Positions 16,970-25,890 of a DNA stretch of 28,504 bases are shown piece after piece. Source of the stretch: OLB6 sp964493635 (lineage in GTDB: Bacteria > Bacteroidota > Ignavibacteria > Kapaibacteriales > Kapaibacteriaceae). Where the stretch lies: NCBI GenBank assembly GCA_964493635.1, contig CAZBOW010000027.1, positions 1 to 28,504 on the forward strand, given 5' to 3'. The notes below the pieces were generated by a model. That model made no database searches. It saw nothing but the letters and a program-made list of their open reading frames with translations, and was not told where the DNA came from. Position 1 is the stretch's first letter; every line of letters begins with the position of its first letter. A program made the translations under genes and the position numbers.

Positions 16970-19900
16970 CCCGAGCTACCGTGCCGGCCGAGAGTTCGAT
17001 GATCAGGTCGGCGTCGGTGACGGTCTCGAGTCGGTGAGCAATCACCAGGACGGTCACATCGGCAAACTCCTGCCGAATCGTTCGCTGGATCAGGGCGTCG
17101 GTTGCCACGTCCACGGACGCCGTGGCTTCGTCCAAGACGATCACCTTCGCATCCACTAACAGCGCACGGGCCATGCAGAGTAGCTGCCGCTGTCCCTGTG
17201 AGAAGTTTGCACCTCCCTCGGTAACCCGTGCCAGCAAGCCCCCTTCCATCGAACGAATGTGCCGATCGAGCTGCACACGGCGTAGCGCCGTCCAGATTTC
17301 GTCGTCGGTGCATTCATTGAAGCGGTCCACGTTGCTACGGACCGTGCCGATAAACAGGGTCGGATCCTGCGGAATGATGGCCATGTTCCTACGAAGCCGA
17401 TCCAGTGGAATCGATGATGTGGATACGCCATCAATCAGGATCCGCCCGGAGGCTGGTTCGACACAGCGGAAGAGAACCTGAAAGATGGTACTCTTTCCAG
17501 ATCCTGTTCGACCAACAATACCCACCTTTGCGCGGGCCGGTATGGTAAAGGAAACGTCGCGAAGTACGAGTGGTAGGTGATCGGCATAGCGAACGGATAC
17601 CTGCTGAAATTCGATGGCCCCAGCCGTTGGCCATGCAGTGGAATCCGGAAGCGTCGGTGTATCCGTTGTACGGGGCTCGGATGCGAGTGTGCCGTAGGAC
17701 CGGAGCCGCTCGACGGACGTCATGCGGGATTCTACCTCGCTGAAGGCACGGACGGTCCAGTTCAGACTCCACCAAAAGCTCAGGGCGTAGGTCAGCACCA
17801 CGCCGGCCAGGCCAGTGCTGATGGTGCCGTGATGGGCCAGCACCACAAGGCCGATACTCGTGGCTACGCTGACGGCACCGCTTACGATGGGCACGCGCAC
17901 GGAGAACCAGCGGTTCAGTAGAATGCTGGTCCAGTACTGCTGCTGAAACGCGGTGAGGAGTCGTAGGTAGGTGGTCCTGAAAAACTGTTCGCGGGCAAAA
18001 CCGTGGATCACATCCAAACCGGTGATCATCTCTTTGAAATGGGCATACCGTGGCGAGCGGGCGATCGACTCGAGCCGTTTGGCCTCCCGTGCAGCACTGC
18101 GGTAGTCGCGCTGCAGTCGGTAGTACAGCACAAGCGAGGGGACAAACACCACAACAATAACCGGCAGCACGGCTACGATGAGTACCAGGGAGCCGATGGT
18201 CTGTGACAACGACTTAAACGACTGCTCCCAATTCCAGGCCAGGAAGTCATCGACTCCCTCCATATCGCGAGCAAACCGATTCAGGACGCGTCCCATTGGC
18301 GTGCTGTCGAAAAAGCGTAGCGGTGCGGCCAGTACCCCAGCTAATGCATGGTCGTGGATCGACCGGCCGGCTGCAGCCGATCGATGAAGCCAGAGCAATC
18401 GCTCAGCCAGCCAGCCAGTAAGGACCAGTGTGCCCAGAGCGCCGTAGATGGCAACGGCAGTCAGTGGATCACTCACCATGCTTCGTGCCTGATGCTGTCC
18501 CTGATCAATCCAATAGCCCATCCATGAGGTTTGCATCATCGGCAAGACCGTGATGGCCACCGATGAGAGCACGAGCCCGGCCAGAATCAGCGGCGCCCAT
18601 ACCGGATGGGTACCCATCATCGCGCGTACGTACTGCACGTACGCTCCCAAGCGCACCGCTCCGGTGTCGCGATCCTCATCAACCGTGATGCGGGAGACGG
18701 TCTCCCGTGTTTCGTGAACCATGTCGTGCGCGGCAATCACGGGTTGTTCTGGTGTTGGATCGGGACGCTCCTCGGCCATCTCGAACTCGCTGGGAAGCAC
18801 CATCCGAACCTCATCGAAGGTACCAGAACCAACCACCCGACCGTGATCCAACACCACAATGCGATCGAAGAGGTGCAGGTGTGCCAAGCGGTGGGTGACC
18901 ACCACGCGGGTGATGCCCGACCACGCTCCGAAGAGCACATCGCGAACCAACTGATGTTCGGTGTCGGGGTCGACGGCGGACAACGGATCATCCAGAAACA
19001 CAATGCCCGGCTGGTGCCAGAGGGCTCGAGCCAACGATAGGCGCTGTTTCTGTCCGCCGGAGAGATTCACGCCACGCTCGCCGATCTCGGTACGCAGTCC
19101 GGCAGGCAGGGCCTGAACGTCCGGACGCAGCGCACAGGCCTGCAGAACTTCCATCATTCGCTGGGAATCGGCCGCAGTGGTTTCGCCGAAGGTGATGTTC
19201 TCTTCGACGGTAGCATTCATGATGAAGGCCTCTTGCGGCACGTAGGCTGCGCGAGGCCGTTGGTTCTTCTCCTCCGAAGTACACACCACCGAGCCACGGT
19301 CGACGTGATGCAGTCCTGCCAGGCAGCGCAGCAGGGTGCTCTTTCCACTGCCAACGGCGCCAACGATTGCAACGCTCTGACCAGGGTTCACCGTGAGTGT
19401 AATGTTCTGCAACGCATCCTGCTCGGCAGCTGGAAACCGCAGGCTGAGTGCTACTGCGGCCACTCCCACGGGTTGCAGCGGGGCAGAGGTTTCACGCTCG
19501 TCAATGGCGCGCGTGCCGGCCGAGAAGTAGGCCTGTAACCGACCTGCCGCCACGCGGGCGTGCTGCAGGTTTGCCAGCAAGTGGCTGACCATGCCAAAGG
19601 GGTCCTCCAGCATGGCAAAGAGCGACAGGCTGGCAAACACAAGGGGAGCCGTTAGCGTGCCACCCAGCAGGACGTACGTGCCAAATCCAACAAAGGCAAC
19701 GATCGTCGTGGTTGATACGAACAACGCCGTCGACAGTGCATCGGTGCGGACAATGCGTAACCGTGTGTGAATCTCGCGACCGCGCACGTCGGCGACTTCG
19801 GCCAGAACACTGGGTTCCCACGCCTGGTACTTCACAACACGAATGCCGTGCAGGATCTGCGACATCAGCGTCACCCGTTCATCGCGCAGTTCCATCAGCT

Positions 19901-20615
19901 GGTGATCTAGTTGTCGGTATCGCCGTGCCACAACCACCGACAGCGGTGAGAGAACCATGAGTGTGGCCACGGCTGCAAGTGCGGCAACTCCCAAGTACCA
20001 CGTCAGAAGCGTCATCACCGCTATGGTGATGAGCAAGCTCCATGCAAACTCTGGAAGAAAGAAGGTGCTCTCAGCAACTGCATAGGTATCGCTCGACAGG
20101 TGGTTGACAAGGTCACCCGTGTTCATGCCAGCGCGCGAGGAGTGACGCAGCGCCAGTGCATGATCCACCACGCGTCGGTTGATCCCATTGACAACGATGG
20201 CAAAGGCCTGCAGGGCGTTGGCAAAGAAGTGCTGCATGACGATTGCCCCGGTCATCCCCATGAGCCCTAAGGCCGTGGCAAGGAGGAGAATCCCCACGGG
20301 AATCGACTCGGCGCCGGCAACCGACGGGAGCTGCTCCAACAGGCGCTTGATCAGAACCGGTGTAGCGAGCGACACAACCAAGCGCACTCCGATCAGCCAA
20401 GCAATCGATCGTGCCGGGGCGCCAGTTGCACGGAAGGTGCCAAGGATGAAGGGCCAGAACGTTGCCGGGTTGAGCGTAGTAAACGTCTCACTGGCTTGCT
20501 CCGGGTGCAGGACGTCGGGCATCGGCGCAGCGTCGGCTGCCTGCAGCGGACGCTCCCTGCCAATGCGAATCAGCGGCAGTGCCTGCCGAAAGAGAAGACG
20601 ATCGAACCAACGCAT
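16956..20615 (-). CDS. Full-length ABC exporter, ABCC/MRP-like (TMD-NBD-TMD-NBD)
   Basis: The 1219-residue chain carries two transmembrane domains (about 55-345 and 665-965) and two nucleotide-binding domains. NBD1 has Walker A GAVGSGKST with K425, signature LSGGQKQR, and Walker B VFLDDPLSAVD, where D543 replaces the catalytic glutamate. NBD2 has GRTGSGKST with K1041, signature FSQGQRQL, and IVLDEATASVD with E1163. The degenerate first site with DDPLSAVD and a canonical second site is the hallmark of ABCC/MRP proteins, which are mostly eukaryotic; there is no TMD0. It is an inner-membrane exporter of unknown substrate. The ATG shares one base with the stop of the upstream LOG gene (TAATG), implying coupled translation. 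Most bacterial exporters are half-size, so a single-chain asymmetric one is less common. Confidence 0.93.
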   Translation of the reverse strand: MRWFDRLLFRQALPLIRIGRERPLQAADAAPMPDVLHPEQASETFTTLNPATFWPFILGTFRATGAPARSIAWLIGVRLVVSLATPVLIKRLLEQLPSVAGAESIPVGILLLATALGLMGMTGAIVMQHFFANALQAFAIVVNGINRRVVDHALALRHSSRAGMNTGDLVNHLSSDTYAVAESTFFLPEFAWSLLITIAVMTLLTWYLGVAALAAVATLMVLSPLSVVVARRYRQLDHQLMELRDERVTLMSQILHGIRVVKYQAWEPSVLAEVADVRGREIHTRLRIVRTDALSTALFVSTTTIVAFVGFGTYVLLGGTLTAPLVFASLSLFAMLEDPFGMVSHLLANLQHARVAAGRLQAYFSAGTRAIDERETSAPLQPVGVAAVALSLRFPAAEQDALQNITLTVNPGQSVAIVGAVGSGKSTLLRCLAGLHHVDRGSVVCTSEEKNQRPRAAYVPQEAFIMNATVEENITFGETTAADSQRMMEVLQACALRPDVQALPAGLRTEIGERGVNLSGGQKQRLSLARALWHQPGIVFLDDPLSAVDPDTEHQLVRDVLFGAWSGITRVVVTHRLAHLHLFDRIVVLDHGRVVGSGTFDEVRMVLPSEFEMAEERPDPTPEQPVIAAHDMVHETRETVSRITVDEDRDTGAVRLGAYVQYVRAMMGTHPVWAPLILAGLVLSSVAITVLPMMQTSWMGYWIDQGQHQARSMVSDPLTAVAIYGALGTLVLTGWLAERLLWLHRSAAAGRSIHDHALAGVLAAPLRFFDSTPMGRVLNRFARDMEGVDDFLAWNWEQSFKSLSQTIGSLVLIVAVLPVIVVVFVPSLVLYYRLQRDYRSAAREAKRLESIARSPRYAHFKEMITGLDVIHGFAREQFFRTTYLRLLTAFQQQYWTSILLNRWFSVRVPIVSGAVSVATSIGLVVLAHHGTISTGLAGVVLTYALSFWWSLNWTVRAFSEVESRMTSVERLRSYGTLASEPRTTDTPTLPDSTAWPTAGAIEFQQVSVRYADHLPLVLRDVSFTIPARAKVGIVGRTGSGKSTIFQVLFRCVEPASGRILIDGVSTSSIPLDRLRRNMAIIPQDPTLFIGTVRSNVDRFNECTDDEIWTALRRVQLDRHIRSMEGGLLARVTEGGANFSQGQRQLLCMARALLVDAKVIVLDEATASVDVATDALIQRTIRQEFADVTVLVIAHRLETVTDADLIIELSAGTVARVTRR

Positions 20616-21348
20616 TAGATCTGGGATTCCAGTGCTGCGGACATTCCTGGCGATGCAGCCTGCTCAAGGAAGTCCAGAAGTGCTGTCAGGTTTGCGTCGA
20701 CGCGGATGAGTGCATGCGTTCGCGGGGTGAGGAAGCCATGGTCCAGCATCGTGGTGAACTGTGCTTCCAGATGATCGTAGAACCCTCCAACGTTGAGCAC
20801 ACCGATCGGTTTTGCATGCAGCCCAAGCTGGAGCCACGTCACGGCCTCGAAGAGTTCCTCCATCGTGCCAAAGCCCCCTGGCAGAGCCAGGATCATGTCG
20901 GCGCGCTCCATCATCACCAGCTTGCGCTCGTGCATGCTCTGCACAACAATGTGCTCTGAGACGTCGCGGTAGAGCACCTCGGCCGTGCAGANNNNNNNNN
21001 NNNNNNNNNNNNNNNNNNNNNNNNNNNNNNNNNNNNNNNNNNNNNNNNNNNNNNNNNNNNNNNNNNNNNNNNNNNNNNNNNNNNNNNNNNNCTCTGCACA
21101 ACAATGTGCTCTGAGACGTCGCGGTAGAGCACCTCGGCCGTGCAGAGGAAGTGGGGGATGATGCCCGTGACGTGAACGCCGCTTTCCATCGCCGTGCGCG
21201 CCAGCTCGCCCATCAGACCCACGCCACCGCCACCGTAGACGATGCCCCACGAGCGATCCTTGGCGTGTAGCGCCACGTGTTGTGCCGCTGAGGAATACTC
21301 CGTACGGGTTCCATGCCGCGACCCGCAGTACACAAGAAGATTTGTCAT
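20615..21348 (-). CDS. LOG family protein, cytokinin-riboside-phosphate phosphoribohydrolase type (interrupted by an artefactual gap)
   Basis: LOG proteins hydrolyse nucleoside 5'-monophosphates (classically cytokinin ribotides) to the free base and ribose 5-phosphate. After removing 100 N and one 55-base duplicate (155 bases) the gene is 579 bases, 192 residues, the usual length of the short LOG type. Motifs are VYGGGGVGLMGELA and the active-site signature LPGGFGTMEELFE, followed by TWLQLGLHAKPIGVLN, close to plant and bacterial LOGs. The ATG at 21348 starts MTNLLVYCGSRHG. A second, different LOG protein lies 10 bases upstream, and the ABC exporter gene overlaps its stop by one base. Free bases other than cytokinins are possible substrates. 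The old label 'lysine decarboxylase' for this family is misleading. Confidence 0.93.
20992..21091. other. Scaffold gap (100 N) with a 55-base duplicate on each side, inside a LOG gene
   Basis: Bases 20937-20991 and 21092-21146 are identical over 55 positions around exactly 100 N, the same pattern as the gap at 14332. Collapsing it rejoins ...SEHIVVQ to SMHERKLVMMERAD in frame and yields a LOG protein of normal length, which supports the artefact reading. Confidence 0.93.
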
Positions 21349-21358
21349 GTCTGATTAC

Positions 21359-22093
21359 TTACGGTCGCTTGGGGATGAACAGTTGTTGCTTGAGTCCGAA
21401 TCGCTTGACCACATTCTTCCGCAGGTACTCCATTGCCTCGGGAATAGAGTCGGTCACGAGGAAACGGTCAAGGTCCGTTGGAGAAATCGTGCCCTCGCCA
21501 ACCATTTTCTCAGCGGCGGCCATGATTTCGGCAAAGTAGGCCTTGCCGATCACCACCACAGGAAAGTTCCGAATCTTGCCAGTCTGCATCAGGGTGACCG
21601 CCTCGAAGAGTTCGTCGAGCGTGCCAAAGCCCCCTGGCATCACCACGAAACCGAGCGAGTACTTAATCAGCATGAACTTGCGCACGAAGAAGTAATCAAA
21701 CTCGATCATCAAATCCAGGTACGGGTTGGGGTGCTGCTCATGCGGAAGAATGATGTTGCAGCCGATGCTGGTGGCACCCACTTCGTGCGCTCCACGATTT
21801 GCAGCCTCCATGATCCCAGGACCACCACCGGTCATCACGGTAAAGCCCATCTCTCCAAGTGCGGCACCAACGTCGCGTGCAAGCTGATAGTAGTGATGGT
21901 CCTCCTTGAACCGTGCCGAACCAAACACCGTGATGCATGGACCTACAAAGTGAAGTTTCTGAAATCCACGAATGAATTCCTTTGCTGTGCGCAGCACAAA
22001 GCCGAATTCCTTCAGCCGCGAATGGGGGCCAGAGAGAAATTCGATTTCGGTGCGATCAGGTGGCGGACTCGGGGGAAGGGGCTGATCAGACAT
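21359..22093 (-). CDS. LOG family protein, longer TIGR00730-type Rossmann-fold member
   Basis: This 244-residue protein has the LOG nucleotide-binding pattern: TVMTGGGPGIMEAANRGA, then VMPGGFGTLDELFEAVTLMQ with the PGGxGTxxE active-site signature. It differs from its neighbour in the extended N-terminus (ITVFGSARF), an insert with ILPHEQHPNPYLD, and the segment FFVRKFMLIKYSLGF, features of a longer LOG subgroup common in bacteria. It is probably a cytoplasmic phosphoribohydrolase acting on nucleotides. The ATG at 22093 (MSDQPLPPSPPPDRTE) is preferred over more distal in-frame starts because those run across the upstream small gene. It ends 10 bases before the second LOG gene and starts 14 bases after the small membrane protein. 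It is a distant paralogue of the neighbour, not a recent duplicate. Confidence 0.9.
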   Translation of the reverse strand: MSDQPLPPSPPPDRTEIEFLSGPHSRLKEFGFVLRTAKEFIRGFQKLHFVGPCITVFGSARFKEDHHYYQLARDVGAALGEMGFTVMTGGGPGIMEAANRGAHEVGATSIGCNIILPHEQHPNPYLDLMIEFDYFFVRKFMLIKYSLGFVVMPGGFGTLDELFEAVTLMQTGKIRNFPVVVIGKAYFAEIMAAAEKMVGEGTISPTDLDRFLVTDSIPEAMEYLRKNVVKRFGLKQQLFIPKRP

Positions 22094-22107
22094 ACAGTGA
22101 TTGATTG

Positions 22108-22317
22108 CTATTTCACAAACAGCGTAAAGAGAAAGGGTGCAACGGCAAGGGCAATGAGCGAGGCAAGGATGCGCGTGACGTACTTCATTTGAAGTTGTTG
22201 GCGATCTGCCTCGGACAATTCCGCAGCCGACGACCGTACAGTACCCAGGCGTTTGAAGTTGACCCAAGCAAACCGGACAATGCCAATGGTCACGAAGGCC
22301 AGAACAAGGTGCGACAT
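22108..22317 (-). CDS. Small hypothetical membrane protein with two transmembrane helices
   Basis: The 69-residue product has a hydrophobic segment at about 4-20 (VLAFVTIGIVRFAWV), a charged middle (residues about 27-47, including SEADRQQLQMKY) and a second hydrophobic segment at about 49-67 (ILASLIALAVAPFLFTLF). I do not recognise the family. It is likely real: it fills the space between the propeller gene and the first LOG gene on the same strand, with gaps of 20 and 14 bases, and its composition is strongly membrane-like. It could be an inner-membrane helper of the downstream genes, but nothing shows its role. Confidence 0.62.
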   Translation of the reverse strand: MSHLVLAFVTIGIVRFAWVNFKRLGTVRSSAAELSEADRQQLQMKYVTRILASLIALAVAPFLFTLFVK

Positions 22318-22337
22318 GTCAAGGAGCTACATGAGCG

Positions 22338-25300
22338 TTAGTGAGTAACAACAAGCATCGTACTGGAAACCATCGAGCCATCTGCCACGGCAACAACCCG
22401 ATACGTGCCACTTGGCATCGACTCGGTCGACACACGTCGCACAAAGGCGTGACCGGCAGCATGGGTACCCGAATACACGGCGGCCACTTGTCTGCCGAAC
22501 ATATCTACGATCGTTACCTCCAGCTGGCGGTCACGATCCAAAGGATCGATCGTCAGCAGCACGGATGTTGATGCCGGGTTTGGATGGGCAGAAATCGTAC
22601 CTGAACCGGGGCGATCATCGCGGACCGATGTCACGGGCGGTGGAACGAAGTCGAAGCCGGCAATCTTGTAGATGTTGCCACCGAAGTCGCTTACCCAGAA
22701 GTTTTTGTCGGAGCGGTCGTACTCGATGCCACGCGCGTTGATCAGACCCGAGGGGCCAACAAGTTCCATGCGGTTGGTCTCGGTCGAGAGATCGCTGAGC
22801 TCCATCTCGATGATGTAGCAGGCCGACAGGGCCCCACCGCTCGATGGAAAGGTGGTGCTGGTTTGAAACATTCGGGAAACGTCGTCCCAAGCCAGGCAGC
22901 GTGGACCGTAGTTCTCTTGGTAGGGGTTATCGGTTTCCGAGATCAGTCCACCACTAAGATCCATGGTGTAGATCTTCTGGAATCCGTCGCGTTCACCGGC
23001 GATGAGTCGGCCATTGACGTACTCCAATCCGGTGGGGTACCGCCGAGCCTGCGTTGCGAAGGTATTCACCACTTGGCCGTTGGTGTCGATGGCAATCACC
23101 GACCCACCGTTTCCTTGGGAGTCGTTCATGCGGTGCATGTACAGGATCCCGTTCGCCCTGTCCATCGTTAGGTCGGTGAAGAGCGAGTCGCCAACGAAGG
23201 ACGGCATCTGCACCACCCGCTCGACGTCGTAGGTCACGGCATTGAGCTTGTAGAGCTGGTTCGAATAGAAGCTGGTCGACCATAGGCCTCCCTTACCGTC
23301 CCATGCCAATCCGTAAGGGACCCACGGCACGGCCGTCTGCTCGATCAATCCACCCCGTACCAACGTTTGAATCGTAAATGTGCGGCTCACCACTTGCTCC
23401 GACGGCGTCGTTTCCGATGTGATACGAATGCGCCCGACGACGGTCGGCCAATTGGGAACCTTCCACAGCAAGGCCGAACCGATCACGCCGCTGGCGACGG
23501 GTTCCCACGTCTGACCATCGTTGACGCTGAACTCCACCCGCACCGGAGGGGTAAAGCCACCCCACGACACCACGGTGGGAATGGTCCCCATAAAGACGTC
23601 TCCGCCCGTTGGTCGCGTGATCACAGGATCATTCGGTGCTAGTCGGATCAGTGGGGCTTCCCAGGCTGATCGGCCGTGAGTCACAACGCGTACGTACTCG
23701 AAATCCGTGTTGACCTTGATGTCCAGCACCGGCGAGCGGGGCAGCCCCTTGCCATAGGGTACCCAGTTTCTTCCGGCGTCGAAGGACACGAACACTCCCA
23801 CATCGGTGGCAACGAAGATCACGTTCTCGTCGTCCGGATGCGTTTCAATAGCATTGACCGGCACGTTGGGCATGGTTTCCCAGAGTGGCGTCCATGACTC
23901 ACCAAGGTTGGTTGTCACCCAGAGGTTTTTCGTACCGTAGGTACTGAAGCTGATCCATGCCGTTCGGCTGTCGGTTCGCGAACAGTGGATGTCGCTAATG
24001 AAATTGTTGGAGAGCTCGGTACGGGGGAGTGTGGTCCAGGAGTTTGCATCGTCCGAGGACACCATCAGCTCACCGCTGGAGCTGCCCGCCCACACCACAC
24101 CGGGATCGGCCGGAGAGACTGCCAAAGCCGACACTTGGTTGACGAAGGGTGGCGAGGTGGGAAACCAGAAGTCGCCACCGTCGAAGGTGCGCCACACGCG
24201 GCGTCGGCCATGATAGAGTGTGAACTCGTCGTCCGGGGAGATCACCATCGGTGCCACCCACATGGCACCTTCGGCGGCATCGATGCCGTTGGTAATCACC
24301 CGTCCCTGATTCGTGCGAAGGTTGATGCGCCACGGCTGTCCATTGGGGTAGTTGCCGTAGATCACATCCGGATCGGCCCAATTGACGATGGTTACCATGC
24401 CATCGCCCCCTGCCACCGTATCCCACTCGATACTTCCAAACGTTCCCAAGGTGCCGTTGTCCTGCGTACCGCCATAGGCGCGCTCCCGTCGCGTAGGATC
24501 AACGTCGAAGGAGTAGAACTGCGTGACTTGCAGGCCGTTGTTGATCTGGAACCACGTCGAGCCACCATCGGTGCTCTTGTGCATGCCGCCGTCGTTGCCG
24601 GCGTAGATGATCTTCGGATCGGTAGGATGAAAGGCCAGACAGTGCTGGTCGACGTGGACCAGGTTGGCACCGTTTCCATCGCCATAGCCATTGGTCATGT
24701 TGGCCCACGATGTGCCACCATTGGTGGTGCGCCAGATATCAATGCCGCCCACAAAGGCTACGTTTACATCGTGGGGCGATACGGCCGCGTAGTTGTCGTA
24801 GAAGCCCTGACTGGCACTTGGCGTGCAGGCGCCCGCAAAGAAGCAACCGCGGGAATCGTTGTAGCGCGGTTCCCATGTTTGACCACGATCCGTCGACACG
24901 GCAATAGTTGCCAAGTTGTTGAGTTCGGCCAGACAGTGCAGGACGTTGGGATCGATCGGGCTCTGCTGCACGGAGATGCGGCCAACGGTTCCTATCAGGC
25001 CTCGCATGCGCGGTGTCCACGTCTGGCCGCCATCGTTGGAATAGAGAATGCCCTCGTCCTGGGCTGCGATAAACCATTCGTTTTCGTCGGACGGATTGAT
25101 GGACATGTCGTAGACGTTCCCCGCATACAGGCGGGTCCATGTGCGTCCCCGGTCGGCACTGCGATAGACTCCGCTATTGGTGTTCATGCAGGAGGCCATC
25201 AGCAGATCGGGATTTTTCGGATGACTGTAGATGCGTGAGAACGAGCCCACCTGCGTCAGGCCCACGGGAGTCCAGCTTTGGCCACCATCCTCGGAGCGGA

Positions 25301-25811
25301 ACAGGCCGGCGCCAAGAAAAATCGTCGCATTGGTGACCTGCTCGCCCGTTCCAGCGTAGATGACGTCGGGATTTCCCGGCTCGAAACACAGCGACCCCAT
25401 GGCAATGGCGTTACCGTCGTCGAAGAGGGGAGTCCATGATGCACCGCCGTCGGTGGTCTTCCATACACCGCCGGCAGCGGCTCCAACGTAGACCACGTCG
25501 GGGTTGGTGGGATGTACGATGATCGACTTGATCCGACCAGCCGTGGAGTTTGGGCCAAAGACGACCCATTCGGGCTGTTCAGCCTGCACGGTATTGAAGA
25601 TCTTCGAGCGCTCCATGCGCTGTACAGCACCGATCGCCGCAGCGCGTACATCGTTCGGCAGGACGGCACCCTCCGGCACACGCCGACTGTTGTAGTCGGT
25701 GTAGCGGCGCATGATCTTCGACCCCTCCATCTCTGGCGTCAGTTGGGCAGAAGCCTCCAACACCATACCGACGGACAGCAGACAGAGCGCAAACAGTTGA
25801 GTCAACTTCAT
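22338..25811 (-). CDS. Secreted Asp-box beta-propeller protein with type IX secretion sorting domain
   Basis: The 1157-residue protein starts with a signal peptide (MKLTQLFALCLLSVG, cleavage after ASA at 20-22). Residues about 80-720 hold some twelve Asp-box motifs of the form S/T-x-D-x-G-x-x-W (for example TTDGGASW, SEDGGQSW, STDGGSTW, SFDAGRNW), as in VPS10/sortilin-like and BNR propellers. Residues about 724-805 look like an Ig-like domain, and about 815-1055 like a second propeller. The end (from about 1059: SAHPNPASTSVLLTI, then DMFGRQV and MPSGTYRVV) is a Por/T9SS type A sorting domain, so it should be exported across the outer membrane and anchored or released. No catalytic motif is recognised; binding or adhesion is likely. 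GGAG precedes the ATG at good spacing. It opens the leftward gene run. Confidence 0.9.
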   Translation of the reverse strand: MKLTQLFALCLLSVGMVLEASAQLTPEMEGSKIMRRYTDYNSRRVPEGAVLPNDVRAAAIGAVQRMERSKIFNTVQAEQPEWVVFGPNSTAGRIKSIIVHPTNPDVVYVGAAAGGVWKTTDGGASWTPLFDDGNAIAMGSLCFEPGNPDVIYAGTGEQVTNATIFLGAGLFRSEDGGQSWTPVGLTQVGSFSRIYSHPKNPDLLMASCMNTNSGVYRSADRGRTWTRLYAGNVYDMSINPSDENEWFIAAQDEGILYSNDGGQTWTPRMRGLIGTVGRISVQQSPIDPNVLHCLAELNNLATIAVSTDRGQTWEPRYNDSRGCFFAGACTPSASQGFYDNYAAVSPHDVNVAFVGGIDIWRTTNGGTSWANMTNGYGDGNGANLVHVDQHCLAFHPTDPKIIYAGNDGGMHKSTDGGSTWFQINNGLQVTQFYSFDVDPTRRERAYGGTQDNGTLGTFGSIEWDTVAGGDGMVTIVNWADPDVIYGNYPNGQPWRINLRTNQGRVITNGIDAAEGAMWVAPMVISPDDEFTLYHGRRRVWRTFDGGDFWFPTSPPFVNQVSALAVSPADPGVVWAGSSSGELMVSSDDANSWTTLPRTELSNNFISDIHCSRTDSRTAWISFSTYGTKNLWVTTNLGESWTPLWETMPNVPVNAIETHPDDENVIFVATDVGVFVSFDAGRNWVPYGKGLPRSPVLDIKVNTDFEYVRVVTHGRSAWEAPLIRLAPNDPVITRPTGGDVFMGTIPTVVSWGGFTPPVRVEFSVNDGQTWEPVASGVIGSALLWKVPNWPTVVGRIRITSETTPSEQVVSRTFTIQTLVRGGLIEQTAVPWVPYGLAWDGKGGLWSTSFYSNQLYKLNAVTYDVERVVQMPSFVGDSLFTDLTMDRANGILYMHRMNDSQGNGGSVIAIDTNGQVVNTFATQARRYPTGLEYVNGRLIAGERDGFQKIYTMDLSGGLISETDNPYQENYGPRCLAWDDVSRMFQTSTTFPSSGGALSACYIIEMELSDLSTETNRMELVGPSGLINARGIEYDRSDKNFWVSDFGGNIYKIAGFDFVPPPVTSVRDDRPGSGTISAHPNPASTSVLLTIDPLDRDRQLEVTIVDMFGRQVAAVYSGTHAAGHAFVRRVSTESMPSGTYRVVAVADGSMVSSTMLVVTH

Positions 25812-25826
25812 TGTAGGTCTCCGAAT

Positions 25827-25859
25827 CGCGTGAATCTTGCGTGAATCGTGTGTGAACCC
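25827..25859. repeat. Three 11-base direct repeats upstream of the propeller gene
   Basis: CGCGTGAATCT (25827-25837), TGCGTGAATCG (25838-25848) and TGTGTGAACCC (25849-25859) are contiguous, sharing a GTGAA core every 11 bases, about one helical turn. They lie 16-48 bases before the propeller ATG on the minus strand, in the divergent gap shared with the oxidoreductase gene. They may be a helically phased protein-binding array or simply slippage repeats; the sequence cannot decide. Confidence 0.6.
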
Positions 25860-25890
25860 GTAAAATACAGGAACGTCGTTCGAGAATCAT

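Noticed and set aside
23985..25238. 417-codon plus-strand frame opposite the propeller gene
   Set aside because: The Asp-box repeats on the other strand generate a repetitive but meaningless antisense frame.
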